A stretch of 64,000 bases of DNA from Neisseria mucosa (GTDB lineage Bacteria; Pseudomonadota; Gammaproteobacteria; Burkholderiales; Neisseriaceae): contig CP028150.1 in the NCBI GenBank assembly GCA_003028315.1, positions 620,001 through 684,000 on the forward strand, written 5' to 3'. The notes below the pieces were generated by a model that was not told the origin of the DNA, searched no databases, and saw only the letters and a program-made list of their open reading frames with translations. Position 1 is the stretch's first letter, and each line of letters begins with the position of its first letter. A program made the position numbers and the translations under genes. This document shows positions 53,152 to 62,207 of this stretch, piece after piece.

Positions 53152-54441
53152 TTAGCGGAATTCAAAGAACTCTAAATGTTGCGACCGTGTTTTCAGGCTG
53201 TCTGAGATGCTGCGAGTGAAACTTCGGCTGCCGCAGAGCCACAGGCTGCGGTTTGCGCTATCGCGGACGGTCTGCCCGATGTGTTCGGCGGTGAGCCTTT
53301 GGGTTTCGGAAGGGATATAGTGGAAATTGACATTGGCTTGCTGCGCTAAATTTTGCCAGTGGGCGAGCGTTTCGACAGGAAGGTTTCTATCGGCATGAAA
53401 CCAGTCTGTCGGCTGGGTGGCGGGCTGTTTGGCAAGTTCGTTGAGTCGTGCGAGAAATGGGGTAAAACCGATACCGTTGCTGACCCAGATTTGCGCTTGT
53501 CCATCGGAAAAGTCGAAACGTCCGTATGCGCCGTCGATTTGCACGGTGTCGCCGATATTCAGGCGCTGCGGCAGGCGGCGGGTGTAGTCGCCCAAGTCTT
53601 TGATCACGAGCGTGAGCTGTTGGTTATCAGGCTGCCAGTCGGAGGCGATGGTAAAGGGGTGGCTTTCTCCGTGTGCGCGTAAAAAGAGGAATTGTCCTGC
53701 GCGGTGTCCCTGCCATTTCGGGGCGTTCAGGGTCAGGGAAAGCAGATTGCCGTTTTGATTTAGGGCGGATACGGTGGCGTTTTGCGGTTTGCCGATGCGC
53801 TTGAACAGGGCAATCAGCGAGCAGGCGATGCCTGCAAGTAAGGCGGCGATGAGCAGCCATCCCAGCGGTTGCGATCAATAGGCAAAATTTGCCAGCACGG
53901 TGGTGTGCCACACGAGCGCGAGATAAACGGGGACGATAAGTATGTGGAGTTTGGCAAACCAGCGGTAGGGTATACGTTTGATGAGGGCGGCGACAAGCAG
54001 GACGAGGGCAACATAAAAAGCGATTTCGCCAACTTCTTCGGCAAAGTGGCGTTGGGTAGCCAGCCAGTCTTTGAGCGTCAATATTTCCTGCATCGGCGGG
54101 CGCGGCGGCTTTTTGCCATCAAACAGACCGAGCTTTACCAGCCATTTGGGGAATTGCTTACTGGTCCAATGCAGGATGCTGCCTGAAAGCGCAATGATGC
54201 CGAACCATTTGTGCAGGCGGTACATTTTGTCCAGCCCGCCGAGCGGCGTTTCCAGTATTTTGGGACGCACGGCAAGTATCAGGCAGCCACTCATGGCCAG
54301 TATGCTGATGGTGCCGGTTAGTTGTAGCAATAGGTTGCGTACCGGAAATACGCCCCACTGGTCTGGAAATGATGTAGCAAGCAGCCATAAGGCGAATATG
54401 CCGCCGAAAAATATGGCTAAGGTAAATTTAATGTTTTTCAT
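53152..54441 (-). pseudogene. Ferric-reductase-like flavocytochrome with in-frame stop
   Basis: From ATG 54441 the frame gives a ferric-reductase-like membrane domain (about six helices; MYRLHKWFGIIALSGSILHW and FAKLHILIVPVYLALVWHTT carry haem-binding His). It stops at TGA 53875 after LANFAY. The same frame continues without another stop through SQPLGWLLIAALLAGIACSL, the FAD-binding HRAGQFLFLRAHGESHPFTI and the NAD part (VSNGIGFTPFLARL, SLWLCGSRSFTRSI) to 53152. The family often has Trp here, so TGG to TGA is the likely change. It was a full 430-residue reductase. Confidence 0.85.
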
Positions 54442-54560
54442 GGTAGTGGTCCTTACGGATGGGAATATGAAGCGGTCTGCGCCGTTTGTGGGGATTGTAT
54501 GTGGGGAAAATTAGGTGGAAATTATTGGTGTGGGTCAGGGTGGGAAGGGTTTACCTGTTG

Positions 54561-54606
54561 AGGTCGTCTGAAAAGTTTAAAACAACCTGACCTTTTCAGA
54601 CGACCT
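54561..54606. terminator. DUS inverted pair
   Basis: AGGTCGTCTGAAAAG is mirrored by CTTTTCAGACGACCT. The second arm overlaps the 3' end of the gene at 54596 and supplies its stop codon. Confidence 0.8.
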
Positions 54607-55675
54607 GAAAAGCAGCAACCCGTTTCATCGGCCATGATTCCGTTGTCCAAACGCGTTCAAATTCTTCGGCGAAACCGTGTTGTGCGGCGTAGGTTTGCAA
54701 TTGTTGCAGCCAGGTTTTCGGGGCGATGTCGGCGGCGGCGCGGGTGGTGTGCAGCAGGTAGGGGCGGGTATCGAAAGCTTGGACGATGTGCTGGCTGACG
54801 GCGTTTAAGGCTTGGGGATTGTGGTCGGTTTGTCGGGCGATTTTTTCGTATTGCGACAGGGCGGCGGTTTTTGCGGTTTCGTGTTCGGTGACGGTTTGGG
54901 GGCTGTGTCGGGCGGTGGTAGCTTGGATGGTAATCAGGGGCGGCAGTTGCCCTTCGGTAAGCGCGGCGGCGAGGCGCAGGTGCCCGTCTAAAATCAGCCA
55001 GCGGTCAGACAGGGCGGGGAGTTCGTACACCAAGACGGGCGGCAGTTGGTTTTGCCGTGCATGTTTGCGCCAATATTTCAGACGACCGTCTTCGGCGTGG
55101 TGCGTTTTCAGGGCGATGAAGCGTTCGGCTTGGGTATAAAAATTGTTGTCCAGCACGTCGAAACGGCTGCCTGAAAATAGCCATTTGCGGTAGTTTTCGT
55201 CGGTTTCGGGCTGCCCCACGGCGGTGTCGTGCCAACATTCACCCCATTGCGGGGGCAGGGTTTGGGCGGGGCGGTAGTCGAAGTGCCATTCGCCGATGCC
55301 GAGCAGCCCTGCGTTGTGGGTGGCGAGTTGTTCGATGAAATATTTGTTCCAAAACAGGCCTTGCTTTGCGGCGGGTTGGCGGGCGATGTGTTCGTTTACG
55401 CGGCTGCCGATGTGCCCGACGGGTTGGTATGTCTGCCAGCTTTCGGCGTAGCTGCGGATGAGGTAAACGTCGTATAAATCGTGGCTGAAGAACGACCAGA
55501 ACATGGGTTCATCGTTGTAAGTCAGGCTGAGGCTGATGCCGTCAGGCGTGTGGAGTTTCAGACGACCTTGCGTTTGACGGTCGATATGCAGGGCAAGGCT
55601 GTTTGGGGAGGCGGAATGGTGGGTCAGGCTGCCGCTGTATTGTTCCAGCGCGGCAGTTAGCGATCGGTAGTGCAT
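54596..55675 (-). CDS. Unknown protein with a ParB-like motif
   Basis: The 359-residue protein has no signal peptide. Near residue 225 the stretch SDRWLILDGHLRLAAALTEG resembles the ParB/Srx-type nucleotide-binding motif, and PPLITIQATTARHSP follows. The N-terminal part (DGISLSLTYNDEPMFWSFFS, WNKYFIEQLATHNAGLLGIG) is not recognised. The last codons, FQVV-stop, are encoded by a DUS, so the gene end and the uptake sequence coincide. A DUS also occurs inside at about 55559 (reverse strand). Function unknown. Confidence 0.72.
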   Translation of the reverse strand: MHYRSLTAALEQYSGSLTHHSASPNSLALHIDRQTQGRLKLHTPDGISLSLTYNDEPMFWSFFSHDLYDVYLIRSYAESWQTYQPVGHIGSRVNEHIARQPAAKQGLFWNKYFIEQLATHNAGLLGIGEWHFDYRPAQTLPPQWGECWHDTAVGQPETDENYRKWLFSGSRFDVLDNNFYTQAERFIALKTHHAEDGRLKYWRKHARQNQLPPVLVYELPALSDRWLILDGHLRLAAALTEGQLPPLITIQATTARHSPQTVTEHETAKTAALSQYEKIARQTDHNPQALNAVSQHIVQAFDTRPYLLHTTRAAADIAPKTWLQQLQTYAAQHGFAEEFERVWTTESWPMKRVAAFQVV

Positions 55676-55696
55676 GGGGTGTCCTTTGTGAGGCGT

Positions 55697-56143
55697 TCAG
55701 CGATAACTGATGACAATCATCGTACTGCCGTCTTTATTGTGGTAATACGCGCCCGCATTGCCCCAGGCAAATTGACGGCATTTGCCGGATGACGATGCTT
55801 TAATGGAACAAGGGGAATCGCCCAGCTGTTTATCCAGCCATCGATCAAACTGTTTTCTACGTTGCAATTCGTGCTCTTCCGACCATGCTGCCCAGCTATT
55901 GTCCTCGCCTATCGGGCAGAAGAATATGGATAAGCGCTCCAGCCGCTGCTGCTCGAACCGAGCGGTAAGGGTGTATTGTTCAGACTGTTTGGTAAATGAC
56001 AAACTGAAAAATGTTATTCCCGCTTGCAGATGATTCGGGCTGGATTTTGGGAAGGATGCAATCCAGTCATCAAGCGTGGTGCGTGCGCCAATAATGTTGC
56101 CGTCCGGCAGGATGATGCTGCCGTTTTCAGGGTTTATCTTCAT
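55697..56143 (-). CDS. Unknown small cytosolic protein
   Basis: The 148-residue protein begins MKINPENGSIILPDGNIIGA, without a signal peptide, and contains DDWIASFPKSSPNHLQAGIT and SWAAWSEEHELQRRKQFDRW. The pattern, with a short N-terminal beta hairpin and a Trp-rich helix, is seen in small proteins near polymorphic toxin loci, but I cannot assign a family. It lies 21 bp from the ParB-motif gene in the same direction and may be co-transcribed. Confidence 0.65.
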   Translation of the reverse strand: MKINPENGSIILPDGNIIGARTTLDDWIASFPKSSPNHLQAGITFFSLSFTKQSEQYTLTARFEQQRLERLSIFFCPIGEDNSWAAWSEEHELQRRKQFDRWLDKQLGDSPCSIKASSSGKCRQFAWGNAGAYYHNKDGSTMIVISYR

Positions 56144-56222
56144 CGGTTTGAATTCCCAAATGTAGTTTTCAGACGACCTAAGGCCATGTTCGTTTTATCA
56201 CGCCTTTAAGCCGCACGATTTT

Positions 56223-57164
56223 TCATTTCACCCACAACCGTCCCTGTCTCGCTAAATTCAAAGTCGCCAGCAACAGTAACATCACCAAGCCGGAACCTGT
56301 GGCGGCGAGGAAATAGCCTAAAAACAGTAAACGCTGTTCGGCAATCAAATGGAAACCGCAGCCCGTCATTGCCGCCAAACCGAACGAGAAACCCCAAAAG
56401 CTGGGGCTGAATCCTTGCTCCAGCATCCAAGGCAGAAGGCGCAGCAGCAACAGGAATTGCAGGCAGCCGTAGCCGATTAGAAGCAGCGAGAAGGTATCGA
56501 TGTGTCCGCCTGATGCAGCAAAATAGGCGCCGCAGCCGACAAAAGCGGGCGCAAGCTGAATGCCGACAATACCGCGCACAGGGGCGTTGACGGGTGTGCC
56601 GGTGCGCAAACGGCTCAATATGGCAGCTTCCAAGCTAAGCCATGAAAACAGTCCCGCGCCCAAAAACAGCCAGGCGTAATCGGACCAACCCAATACCGCC
56701 ATTGCGGTCGCGCTGACAAAATTGGTGGCAACGGTGGGCAGGTAAACAATCGGCGTGGTGGCATCGAGGGTATGGACGCCGCGCCACAAGCCGCCTGCGC
56801 GGTACATGGCAAATGCCAACTGTCCCGCCGTTCCCAGCAAAATCAATCCTTTTGCCAGTAGCGTTTGGTAGGGCAGTGCCGCCAAACCTGCCAGCATCGT
56901 GGTAATCGGAATCGCGCTGATGAAACAGCATTGCACCAAATCCTGCAAATCTTGTAAAAATTCGGGGCGGAAAAAACGGATTTTGATGATGTAGGCAATG
57001 ACCAGCAGCAGCCAAAGCACGAAGGCGGCGGCTAACAGCGTTTCCGCAGCCCAATTCGGCAAAAGCCCGATATGCGCGCCGTAACGCCAAGACAAACCAA
57101 GCGCGAAAAGCCCCAACGGCATGCTGAAATAGCTGAGGGGGACGGGAAATTTTTTGGTACTCAT
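56223..57164 (-). CDS. TDT-family transporter (TehA/SLAC1-like)
   Basis: The 313-residue protein has ten predicted membrane helices and the family start FPVPLSYFSMPLGLFALGLSWR. The conserved pore region PTVATNFVSATAMAVLG and PAFVGCGAYFAASGG fit the tellurite-resistance/dicarboxylate transporter family, whose plant members are anion channels. Substrate here is unknown. A terminal LWVK lies at the stop. Upstream (57165-57369) there is only a degenerate DUS and no gene. Confidence 0.87.
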   Translation of the reverse strand: MSTKKFPVPLSYFSMPLGLFALGLSWRYGAHIGLLPNWAAETLLAAAFVLWLLLVIAYIIKIRFFRPEFLQDLQDLVQCCFISAIPITTMLAGLAALPYQTLLAKGLILLGTAGQLAFAMYRAGGLWRGVHTLDATTPIVYLPTVATNFVSATAMAVLGWSDYAWLFLGAGLFSWLSLEAAILSRLRTGTPVNAPVRGIVGIQLAPAFVGCGAYFAASGGHIDTFSLLLIGYGCLQFLLLLRLLPWMLEQGFSPSFWGFSFGLAAMTGCGFHLIAEQRLLFLGYFLAATGSGLVMLLLLATLNLARQGRLWVK

Positions 57165-57436
57165 GACAATGTGTGTGTTAAGGAAAGGCGGTAGTATAGC
57201 CGATTCAAATCGGTAAGCGCAGCTTGGGTCGAGACCCGATAAAGACGTTAAATTTGCCTGAGATATTGGGTTTCAGCATGAGCCGTCTTGGGTATGGATA
57301 TGCTGATATTTGAGTTTATAGATGCGGTTTTCAGATGACCTTGTCAGATTCCGAGGTCGTCTGAAAAAGTATAGTGGATTGACTTTAAAGCAGTACGGCG
57401 TTGCCTCGCCTTAGCTCAAAGAGAACGATTCTCTAA

Positions 57437-58278
57437 GAACGTGTTCATTGTCTCAGCCTCTGCTGTAAACTATCGGCATGAACAGAAAAACCTACCCAAG
57501 CGATATCAGTCGCGAGCAATTTGCGCCTCTCCTTCCCCTGCTGGAAAGTGCCCGTAAACGCACAGCGCCACGCCAGGTGGACTTGTACGATGTCTTTTGT
57601 GCCATTCTCTACCTGCAACGCACTGGCTGCTCCTGGCGCGCTTTGCCGGGCGACTTCCCCAAATGGCGCACCGTGCATTCCTACTTCCAGAGATGGACCG
57701 AACCACGCGAGAGTGGCATCAGCATCCTTGAGGAAGCATTAAAAAAATCAGGTAGTTGCGGAGCGCTGCAAGCAGGGGCGCCATGAAGCAACTACTTTCC
57801 TGATTATTGATGCGCAGAGTGTGAAGAACACGGATACCGCCATGGAAAAAGGCTACGATGCGGGCAAGAAGGTTAGCGGTATCAAGCGACATATAGCGGT
57901 TGACACGCAAGGTTTGCCGCATGCCCTTGCGGTAACGACGGCGGATGTTACGGATAGAAAAGGCTGCCTGGTGGCATTGGAACGTGGGCGGGATAATCTT
58001 GGTGCGATACAAAAAATCCTTGCTGACGGTGGTTACACGGGTAAGGCATTTGCTTCGTCAGTACAGGAGTTGATTGGTGCAGAAGTAGAGATTGCCAAAC
58101 GAAACGAATTGCACCGTTTTGCAGTATTGCCGAAGCGATGGGTAGTAGAGCGCAGCTTTTCCTGGTTGGAAAAGAACAGGCGGCTTTGGAAAAACTGCGA
58201 GCGTAAGTTGAGTACCAGTCTGCAAATGGTAGCTTTGGCTTTCTTGGGAGTCCTGCTACGAAGACTATGAACACGCTC
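57437..58278 (+). mobile_element. IS1301-like (IS5 family, IS427 group), copy 2
   Basis: This is an 842-bp copy with GAACGTGTTCAT / ATGAACACGCTC ends. The target duplication is TAA on both sides, inside a Correia element. Confidence 0.87.
57478..58270 (+). CDS. IS1301-like transposase, two frames joined by frameshift
   Basis: Frame one (57478-57786) gives [20 protein letters not shown] ... [14 protein letters not shown]. Frame two, ending 58270, gives [45 protein letters not shown] and [18 protein letters not shown]. The join is the A7 run at 57741-57747; reading it as A6 restores one protein of about 264 residues. Nearly identical to copy 1, including the A7. Confidence 0.83.
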
Positions 58279-58461
58279 TAAGGTGCTGAAGCACCAAGTG
58301 AATCGGTTCCGTACTATCTGTACTGTCTGCGGCTTCGTCGCCTTGTCCTGATTTAAATTTAATCCACTATAAATGTGTTTTCAGACGACCTTTAAAGGCA
58401 GCCTGCACTTTTAAACGGCCTTAAGCGCTATCCGCCCTGCCTGGGCGGCGGCGCGGTTTTT

Positions 58462-58861
58462 TTAGTACGCGCCCCACAGCATCAGCAGGGCGCACAATAA
58501 AAACAATATCCACTGGCCGAGTAGGAAATAATTTTTGCCGCGCGCACCGGCCATTTTAAGCTGTATCAGCCACACGGTGCACCACAGGCCCAGATAAACG
58601 GCAACAAAACGGGCAGCGGCGGCTTCCATACCGTCGAAAATCCGTGTGAACGCAAGCAGGCAGGCTGTGGCGGCCAGCAACAGCAAATCTACGCTGACCA
58701 ACTGGAAGACGCACACAGCCTGCATCCAGTTGCGCGTACCCTGTTGCGTGCTGTTTTCTGCATCGGGTTTCAGGCTTAAGGTTTCGCGGGTGCCGACAAC
58801 AAAGATGGGCAAAAAATGCCACGGCCAACAGCAGGGCGGCGGCGGCAAAGGGAATGTTCAT
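58462..58861 (-). pseudogene. Small membrane protein, frameshifted
   Basis: ATG 58861 (GGAG upstream) opens MNIPFAAAALLLAVAFFAHL, a first membrane helix. The frame then departs near 58805, while another frame continues FVVGTRETLSLKPDAENSTQ, VFQLVSVDLLLLAATACLLA, FVAVYLGLWCTVWLIQLKMA and LGQWILFLLCALLMLWGAY to 58462. Together they form a four-helix protein of about 132 residues. A one- or two-base change near the T6 run explains the break. Function unknown. Confidence 0.7.
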
Positions 58862-58920
58862 GTTATGCTCCGATTTTGATGGTTTGGCATATTTCTTCTC
58901 GATTGCGTTTATGGCGTTTT

Positions 58921-59670
58921 TCAAACAGGTTTGCGGAAGGTAATGCAGTAAAAGCGGTTGTCCCACAGCAGTCGCGTTTTCTTTTCCTGTACGGTTTCGG
59001 GAATGTAGTTTTCGATTTGTGTCAGGTCGAAATCGGTGTCTTGGAAGTAGTTACGCGTGAATAGGCTTTTTTTGTATTGTTGTTGGATGAAGTCGGTGGT
59101 TTCGTCTGCGATCATGATTTTGGTGCCGGGCTTGGCAACGCGCAGCATTTCGTTGATGGCTTTTTGCTTGTCGCTGAAAAAATTAATGCCGCCCACATGG
59201 AATACGACGTCGAACATATTGTCGGCAAAGGGTAAGTCTTCGGCGTTGCAGTGTACCAAGTCCAAGCCTGCCGCTTTTTTCCGCCATACGTTGCGGCAGC
59301 GTGCCAACATGCCGAGCGACAGGTCGGCACCGGTCAAATCCAGCGCGGAGAGGTTGATGTCGGCGGGCAGGTGGTTTAAATCGGTACCAGTGCCGATGGA
59401 GACATAGAGCGCGGTGCAGTCCTGCCGCCATTCCAGTTCGCCCATCAGGCTGCGCCGCATTTCGTTGATGCTGTTGCCGTATCTGAAGCGGGCTATCCAG
59501 CGTTCGCCGAAATCGTACCAACGGGCGAGGCGGTTGTACATGTTCATGTATTTGGCGTTGTCGCCCGTGACGTTGTCGGAGTCGAGGCACAACAGGATGT
59601 CGTCTTGTTCGGGCGGAAGCGGGTTTTGCAGGGCGGGTTTGAGTTTTTGGATGAGCTTGGCGGAAGGCAT
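58921..59670 (-). CDS. Class I SAM-dependent methyltransferase (UbiE-like)
   Basis: The 249-residue protein has motif I ALYVSIGTGTDLNHLPAD at about residue 92, LSALDLTGADLSLGMLARC, HCNAEDLPFADNMFDVVFHV (the post-I and II motifs) and EMLRVAKPGTKIMIADETTD. This layout fits methyltransferases acting on small molecules such as quinone precursors or lipids, but the substrate is not known. An unusual N-terminal extension of about 50 residues (MPSAKLIQKLKPALQNPLPP) precedes the fold. Confidence 0.82.
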   Translation of the reverse strand: MPSAKLIQKLKPALQNPLPPEQDDILLCLDSDNVTGDNAKYMNMYNRLARWYDFGERWIARFRYGNSINEMRRSLMGELEWRQDCTALYVSIGTGTDLNHLPADINLSALDLTGADLSLGMLARCRNVWRKKAAGLDLVHCNAEDLPFADNMFDVVFHVGGINFFSDKQKAINEMLRVAKPGTKIMIADETTDFIQQQYKKSLFTRNYFQDTDFDLTQIENYIPETVQEKKTRLLWDNRFYCITFRKPV

Positions 59671-59841
59671 GGTGCTTCTCCTGTTGAGGGTTGAGCGATG
59701 CGTATCTCGAGTCGGGATTCGGCAAAACCGTTAAAGCATTGGATTCATCTATCCGATTTATCCGGCGGGGTCGTCTGAAAGCTTGATTGTGGTGAACAGG
59801 TGATTTTCGGGTGGCTGCGCCGTTGCTATGTTGATTGAAAT

Positions 59842-59877
59842 AAAGGCCGTCTGAAATCGTGTTTCAAACGGCCTTTT
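59842..59877. terminator. AG-type uptake-sequence hairpin
   Basis: AAAGGCCGTCTGAAA is mirrored by TTTCAAACGGCCTTT. It lies between csbD and the methyltransferase gene. Confidence 0.75.
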
Positions 59878-59901
59878 GACATAGTTTACGACAAGGATGG
59901 A

Positions 59902-60150
59902 TTAGAACTTGCTTTTGATGTCGTCAATCAGGTTTTCGGCTTTTTCTTTTGCCTCGTCAACCAGATGTCCTGCTTCTTCTTTGCCTTTTTTCAATACGTC
60001 GCTTGCTTTTTCCTCAATGTCGGCGGCAACTTCTTTGACTTTGCCGATGCCTTGTTGGATTACTCCTTCTGCTTGGAGTTTGGAGTCGTTTAACAGTTCT
60101 CCGGCTTTTTCTTTTACATTACCGCTGATTTGGTCTAATTTGCCGCTCAT
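59902..60150 (-). CDS. CsbD-family stress protein
   Basis: The 82-residue, highly charged helical protein begins MSGKLDQISGNVKEKAGELL, the CsbD signature, and has several lysine- and glutamate-rich heptads (KGKEEAGHLVDEAKEKAENL). CsbD-like proteins are abundant stress-induced proteins in many bacteria, without an established biochemical role. It is a single gene, closed by an AG-type hairpin downstream and followed upstream by a DUS pair. Confidence 0.88.
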   Translation of the reverse strand: MSGKLDQISGNVKEKAGELLNDSKLQAEGVIQQGIGKVKEVAADIEEKASDVLKKGKEEAGHLVDEAKEKAENLIDDIKSKF

Positions 60151-60223
60151 GATTCATTTCCTTGATGTTTATATTGATCGAGGACCCACTATAGTCTAAT
60201 CAACGGCTTATTGCAACTTGAGG

Positions 60224-60275
60224 GGTCGTCTGAAAATCTGTTTCAACAAAATGAAAACCGTTTTTCAGACGACCT
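60224..60275. terminator. DUS inverted pair downstream of the OpuBC-like gene
   Basis: GGTCGTCTGAAAA is mirrored by TTTTTCAGACGACC with a 24-bp loop. Confidence 0.8.
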
Positions 60276-60278
60276 GAA

Positions 60279-61826
60279 TCATTTGCCCTTATCGTTTATT
60301 AAACCGTTTTTTTGTAAATAATCCCGCGCTACGTCCGCCGGTTTTTCTCCGCCCACTTTCACGCGGTAGTTCATTTCAGTCATTTCGGCTTCGCTGATTT
60401 TGCCTGCCAGTTTGTTCAATGCGTTCACGATGTCGGGATGCTGTTCGGCAAACTCGGTCTTCATCAGCGGCGCGCCTTGGTAGGAAGGGAAAAGGGCGAT
60501 GTCGTCTGAAAGGACGGCGAGGCGGTATTGTTTGAGGTCGCTGTCGGTGGAATAGGCCTCGACGAGGTCGATTTTGCCGTTTAGGAGGGCGGTGTAGCGC
60601 AGGGCGGGTTCGAGCGTCGAGAGGTGGCTAAACTGTATGCCGTGTTGTTGCAGACCTTTGTAGCCGTCGGCGCGGTCGGTAAATTCGAGGGTAAAGCCGG
60701 CGCGGATTTGGTTTTGCACGCGTTTGAGGTCGGAGATTTTGTGCAGATTGTGCGCGGCGGCGTAGTCTTGGCTGACGGCGAGGGCGTAGGTGTTTTGGTA
60801 TGCCATCGGCGGCAGAAAGGTCAGCCGGTGTTGTCGGGCAAGCAGATCTTTGGCGGTTTGGTAGGTCTGTTCGGGCGAAAGGCGGCGGTTTTGCTGTTCG
60901 GCAGGGACTTTGACCAGACTTTCGAGGACGGTACCGGTAAATTCGGGATAAATATCAATTTCGCCGCTGTTTAAGGCGTTGAACAGAAATGAAGTTTTGC
61001 CGAAGTTGGGTTTGAGCGCCACCTGCGCGCGCGGATTATTTTCTTCAATCAACTGTTTGTACATATTGATGAGGATGTCGGGTTCGCTGCCGAGCTTGCC
61101 TGCGATGGTGATTTTTTGTGCGGATGGGTTCGTTTGAAAAATCGGTGCCAAACCGATGGCGATAAGGATGGCAAGCAGGGAGGCGGTAATCGGCATTTTG
61201 TGTTTGGACTTTTGCAGTATGCCGATGCCGCCGCTGACCAGTACGGCGAGCAGGGCGGACAGCAGCGCGCCGGTAAACGTCATCGCCATGTTGTTGCGGT
61301 CGATGCCGAGCAAAATCAGGTTGCCCAAGCCGCCTGCGCCGATGAGCGCGGCGAGTGTTGCCGTGCCGATAATCAATACGGACGCGGTACGGATGCCGGA
61401 AATCATGGCGGGCAGCGCCATCGGTAATTCGATGCGCCACAACGCCTGCCATCGGGACAAGCCGAACGCGGTGTGCGCTTCTTTGATGGCGGGATCGATT
61501 TGGCTCAAACCGAGATAGGTGTTTTGAAAAATCGGCAACAGGGCATAGAGCGTCAGCGCGATCAAAACCGGCGGCGAACCGATGCCGACAAAGGGAATCA
61601 GCAAGCCGAGCAGCGCGAGGGACGGGATAGTTTGCAGGATATTGGTTACTTGTAAAACACCTTCCGCCCAACGCCGTTTGTCTGCCAGCCATACGGCCAG
61701 CGGCACGGCAAGCGCAACGGCGCAAAGCAGGGCAATCAGGGAGAGGCGGAGGTGTTCAAGCGTCGCCTGCCACAGTTCGGCAGGCGGGACAGGAAGGAAA
61801 TCGGGCATAAGGTGCAAATCAAACAA
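60279..61826 (-). CDS. Osmoprotectant ABC transporter, permease fused to substrate-binding protein
   Basis: The 515-residue protein combines a membrane permease (about residues 1-215; five to six helices, with the EAA loop GLSRWQALWRIELPMALPAM) and a substrate-binding domain (about 240-515: QKITIAGKLGSEPDILINMY, PEFTGTVLESLV, NLHKISDLKRVQNQIRAGFT, MNYRVKVGGEKPADVARDYL). This fusion occurs in OpuBC/YehZ-type importers of betaine, choline or similar compounds. Its ATPase is not adjacent; the OpuCA-like protein at 48221 is a plausible partner, and a remnant of a second binding protein lies beside that ATPase. Confidence 0.88.
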   Translation of the reverse strand: MFDLHLMPDFLPVPPAELWQATLEHLRLSLIALLCAVALAVPLAVWLADKRRWAEGVLQVTNILQTIPSLALLGLLIPFVGIGSPPVLIALTLYALLPIFQNTYLGLSQIDPAIKEAHTAFGLSRWQALWRIELPMALPAMISGIRTASVLIIGTATLAALIGAGGLGNLILLGIDRNNMAMTFTGALLSALLAVLVSGGIGILQKSKHKMPITASLLAILIAIGLAPIFQTNPSAQKITIAGKLGSEPDILINMYKQLIEENNPRAQVALKPNFGKTSFLFNALNSGEIDIYPEFTGTVLESLVKVPAEQQNRRLSPEQTYQTAKDLLARQHRLTFLPPMAYQNTYALAVSQDYAAAHNLHKISDLKRVQNQIRAGFTLEFTDRADGYKGLQQHGIQFSHLSTLEPALRYTALLNGKIDLVEAYSTDSDLKQYRLAVLSDDIALFPSYQGAPLMKTEFAEQHPDIVNALNKLAGKISEAEMTEMNYRVKVGGEKPADVARDYLQKNGLINDKGK

Positions 61827-61847
61827 AAAAGAACTTCACTACAGCAA

Positions 61848-61877
61848 AAGGTCGTCTGAAACATTTTCAGACGACCT
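61848..61877. terminator. DUS inverted pair
   Basis: AAGGTCGTCTGAAA is mirrored by TTTCAGACGACCT with almost no loop, between the OpuBC-like and heavy-metal genes. Confidence 0.82.
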
Positions 61878-61884
61878 CGGAGGA

Positions 61885-62094
61885 TTATAAGACAGCGTCA
61901 AAGCCCCCATCTTCCACCGCCTCAATCAATGCGGCAGGATTGGTTTTCGCAGGGTCGAATTCAATGACCGCATTTTTGTTCTCCAAACTGACTTTGGCTT
62001 TGGCAACGCCTTCCGTGTTTTCCAAAATACGGGTAACGCTTTTCACGCAGCCGCCGCAAGTCATGCCGCCGATATTGAGGGTAAGGGTTTCCAT
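61885..62094 (-). CDS. Heavy-metal-associated (copper chaperone-like) protein
   Basis: The 69-residue protein is a single HMA domain with the metal site GGMTCGGCVKSV (CxxC at residues 13-16) and a ferredoxin-like pattern (AKVSLENKNAVIEFD, AIEAVEDGGFDA-type end). Such proteins carry Cu(I) or similar ions to P-type ATPases. Start ATG 62094 has AGGAAATCCT upstream. No partner ATPase lies in the window. Confidence 0.9.
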   Translation of the reverse strand: METLTLNIGGMTCGGCVKSVTRILENTEGVAKAKVSLENKNAVIEFDPAKTNPAALIEAVEDGGFDAVL

Positions 62095-62140
62095 AGGATT
62101 TCCTTTCTGTAAACGAATCGAGCCTAAAAGCCAATAAAAT

Positions 62141-62207
62141 GTGATGGATTAACAAAAATCAGGACAAGGCAGAGAAGTGCGCCATAGTTCAAGTTCAATC
62201 AACTATA
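62141..62207. repeat. Degenerate, internally deleted Correia-like repeat
   Basis: GTGATGGATTAACAAAAATC-AGGACAAGG at the left and CAATCAACTATA at the right resemble the two ends of a Correia element with most of the middle missing. Confidence 0.45.

Larger units (their letters stand above)
57370..58371. repeat. Correia repeat (CREE/NEMIS) interrupted by an IS1301-like element
   Basis: It has terminal repeats TATAGTGGATT and AATCCACTATA. Without the inserted 842 bp and 3-bp duplication the element is 157 bp, the standard full size, with the known inner pattern (CAGTACGGCGTTGCCTCGCC; GTACGGAACCGATTCACTTGG in reverse). Confidence 0.88.
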
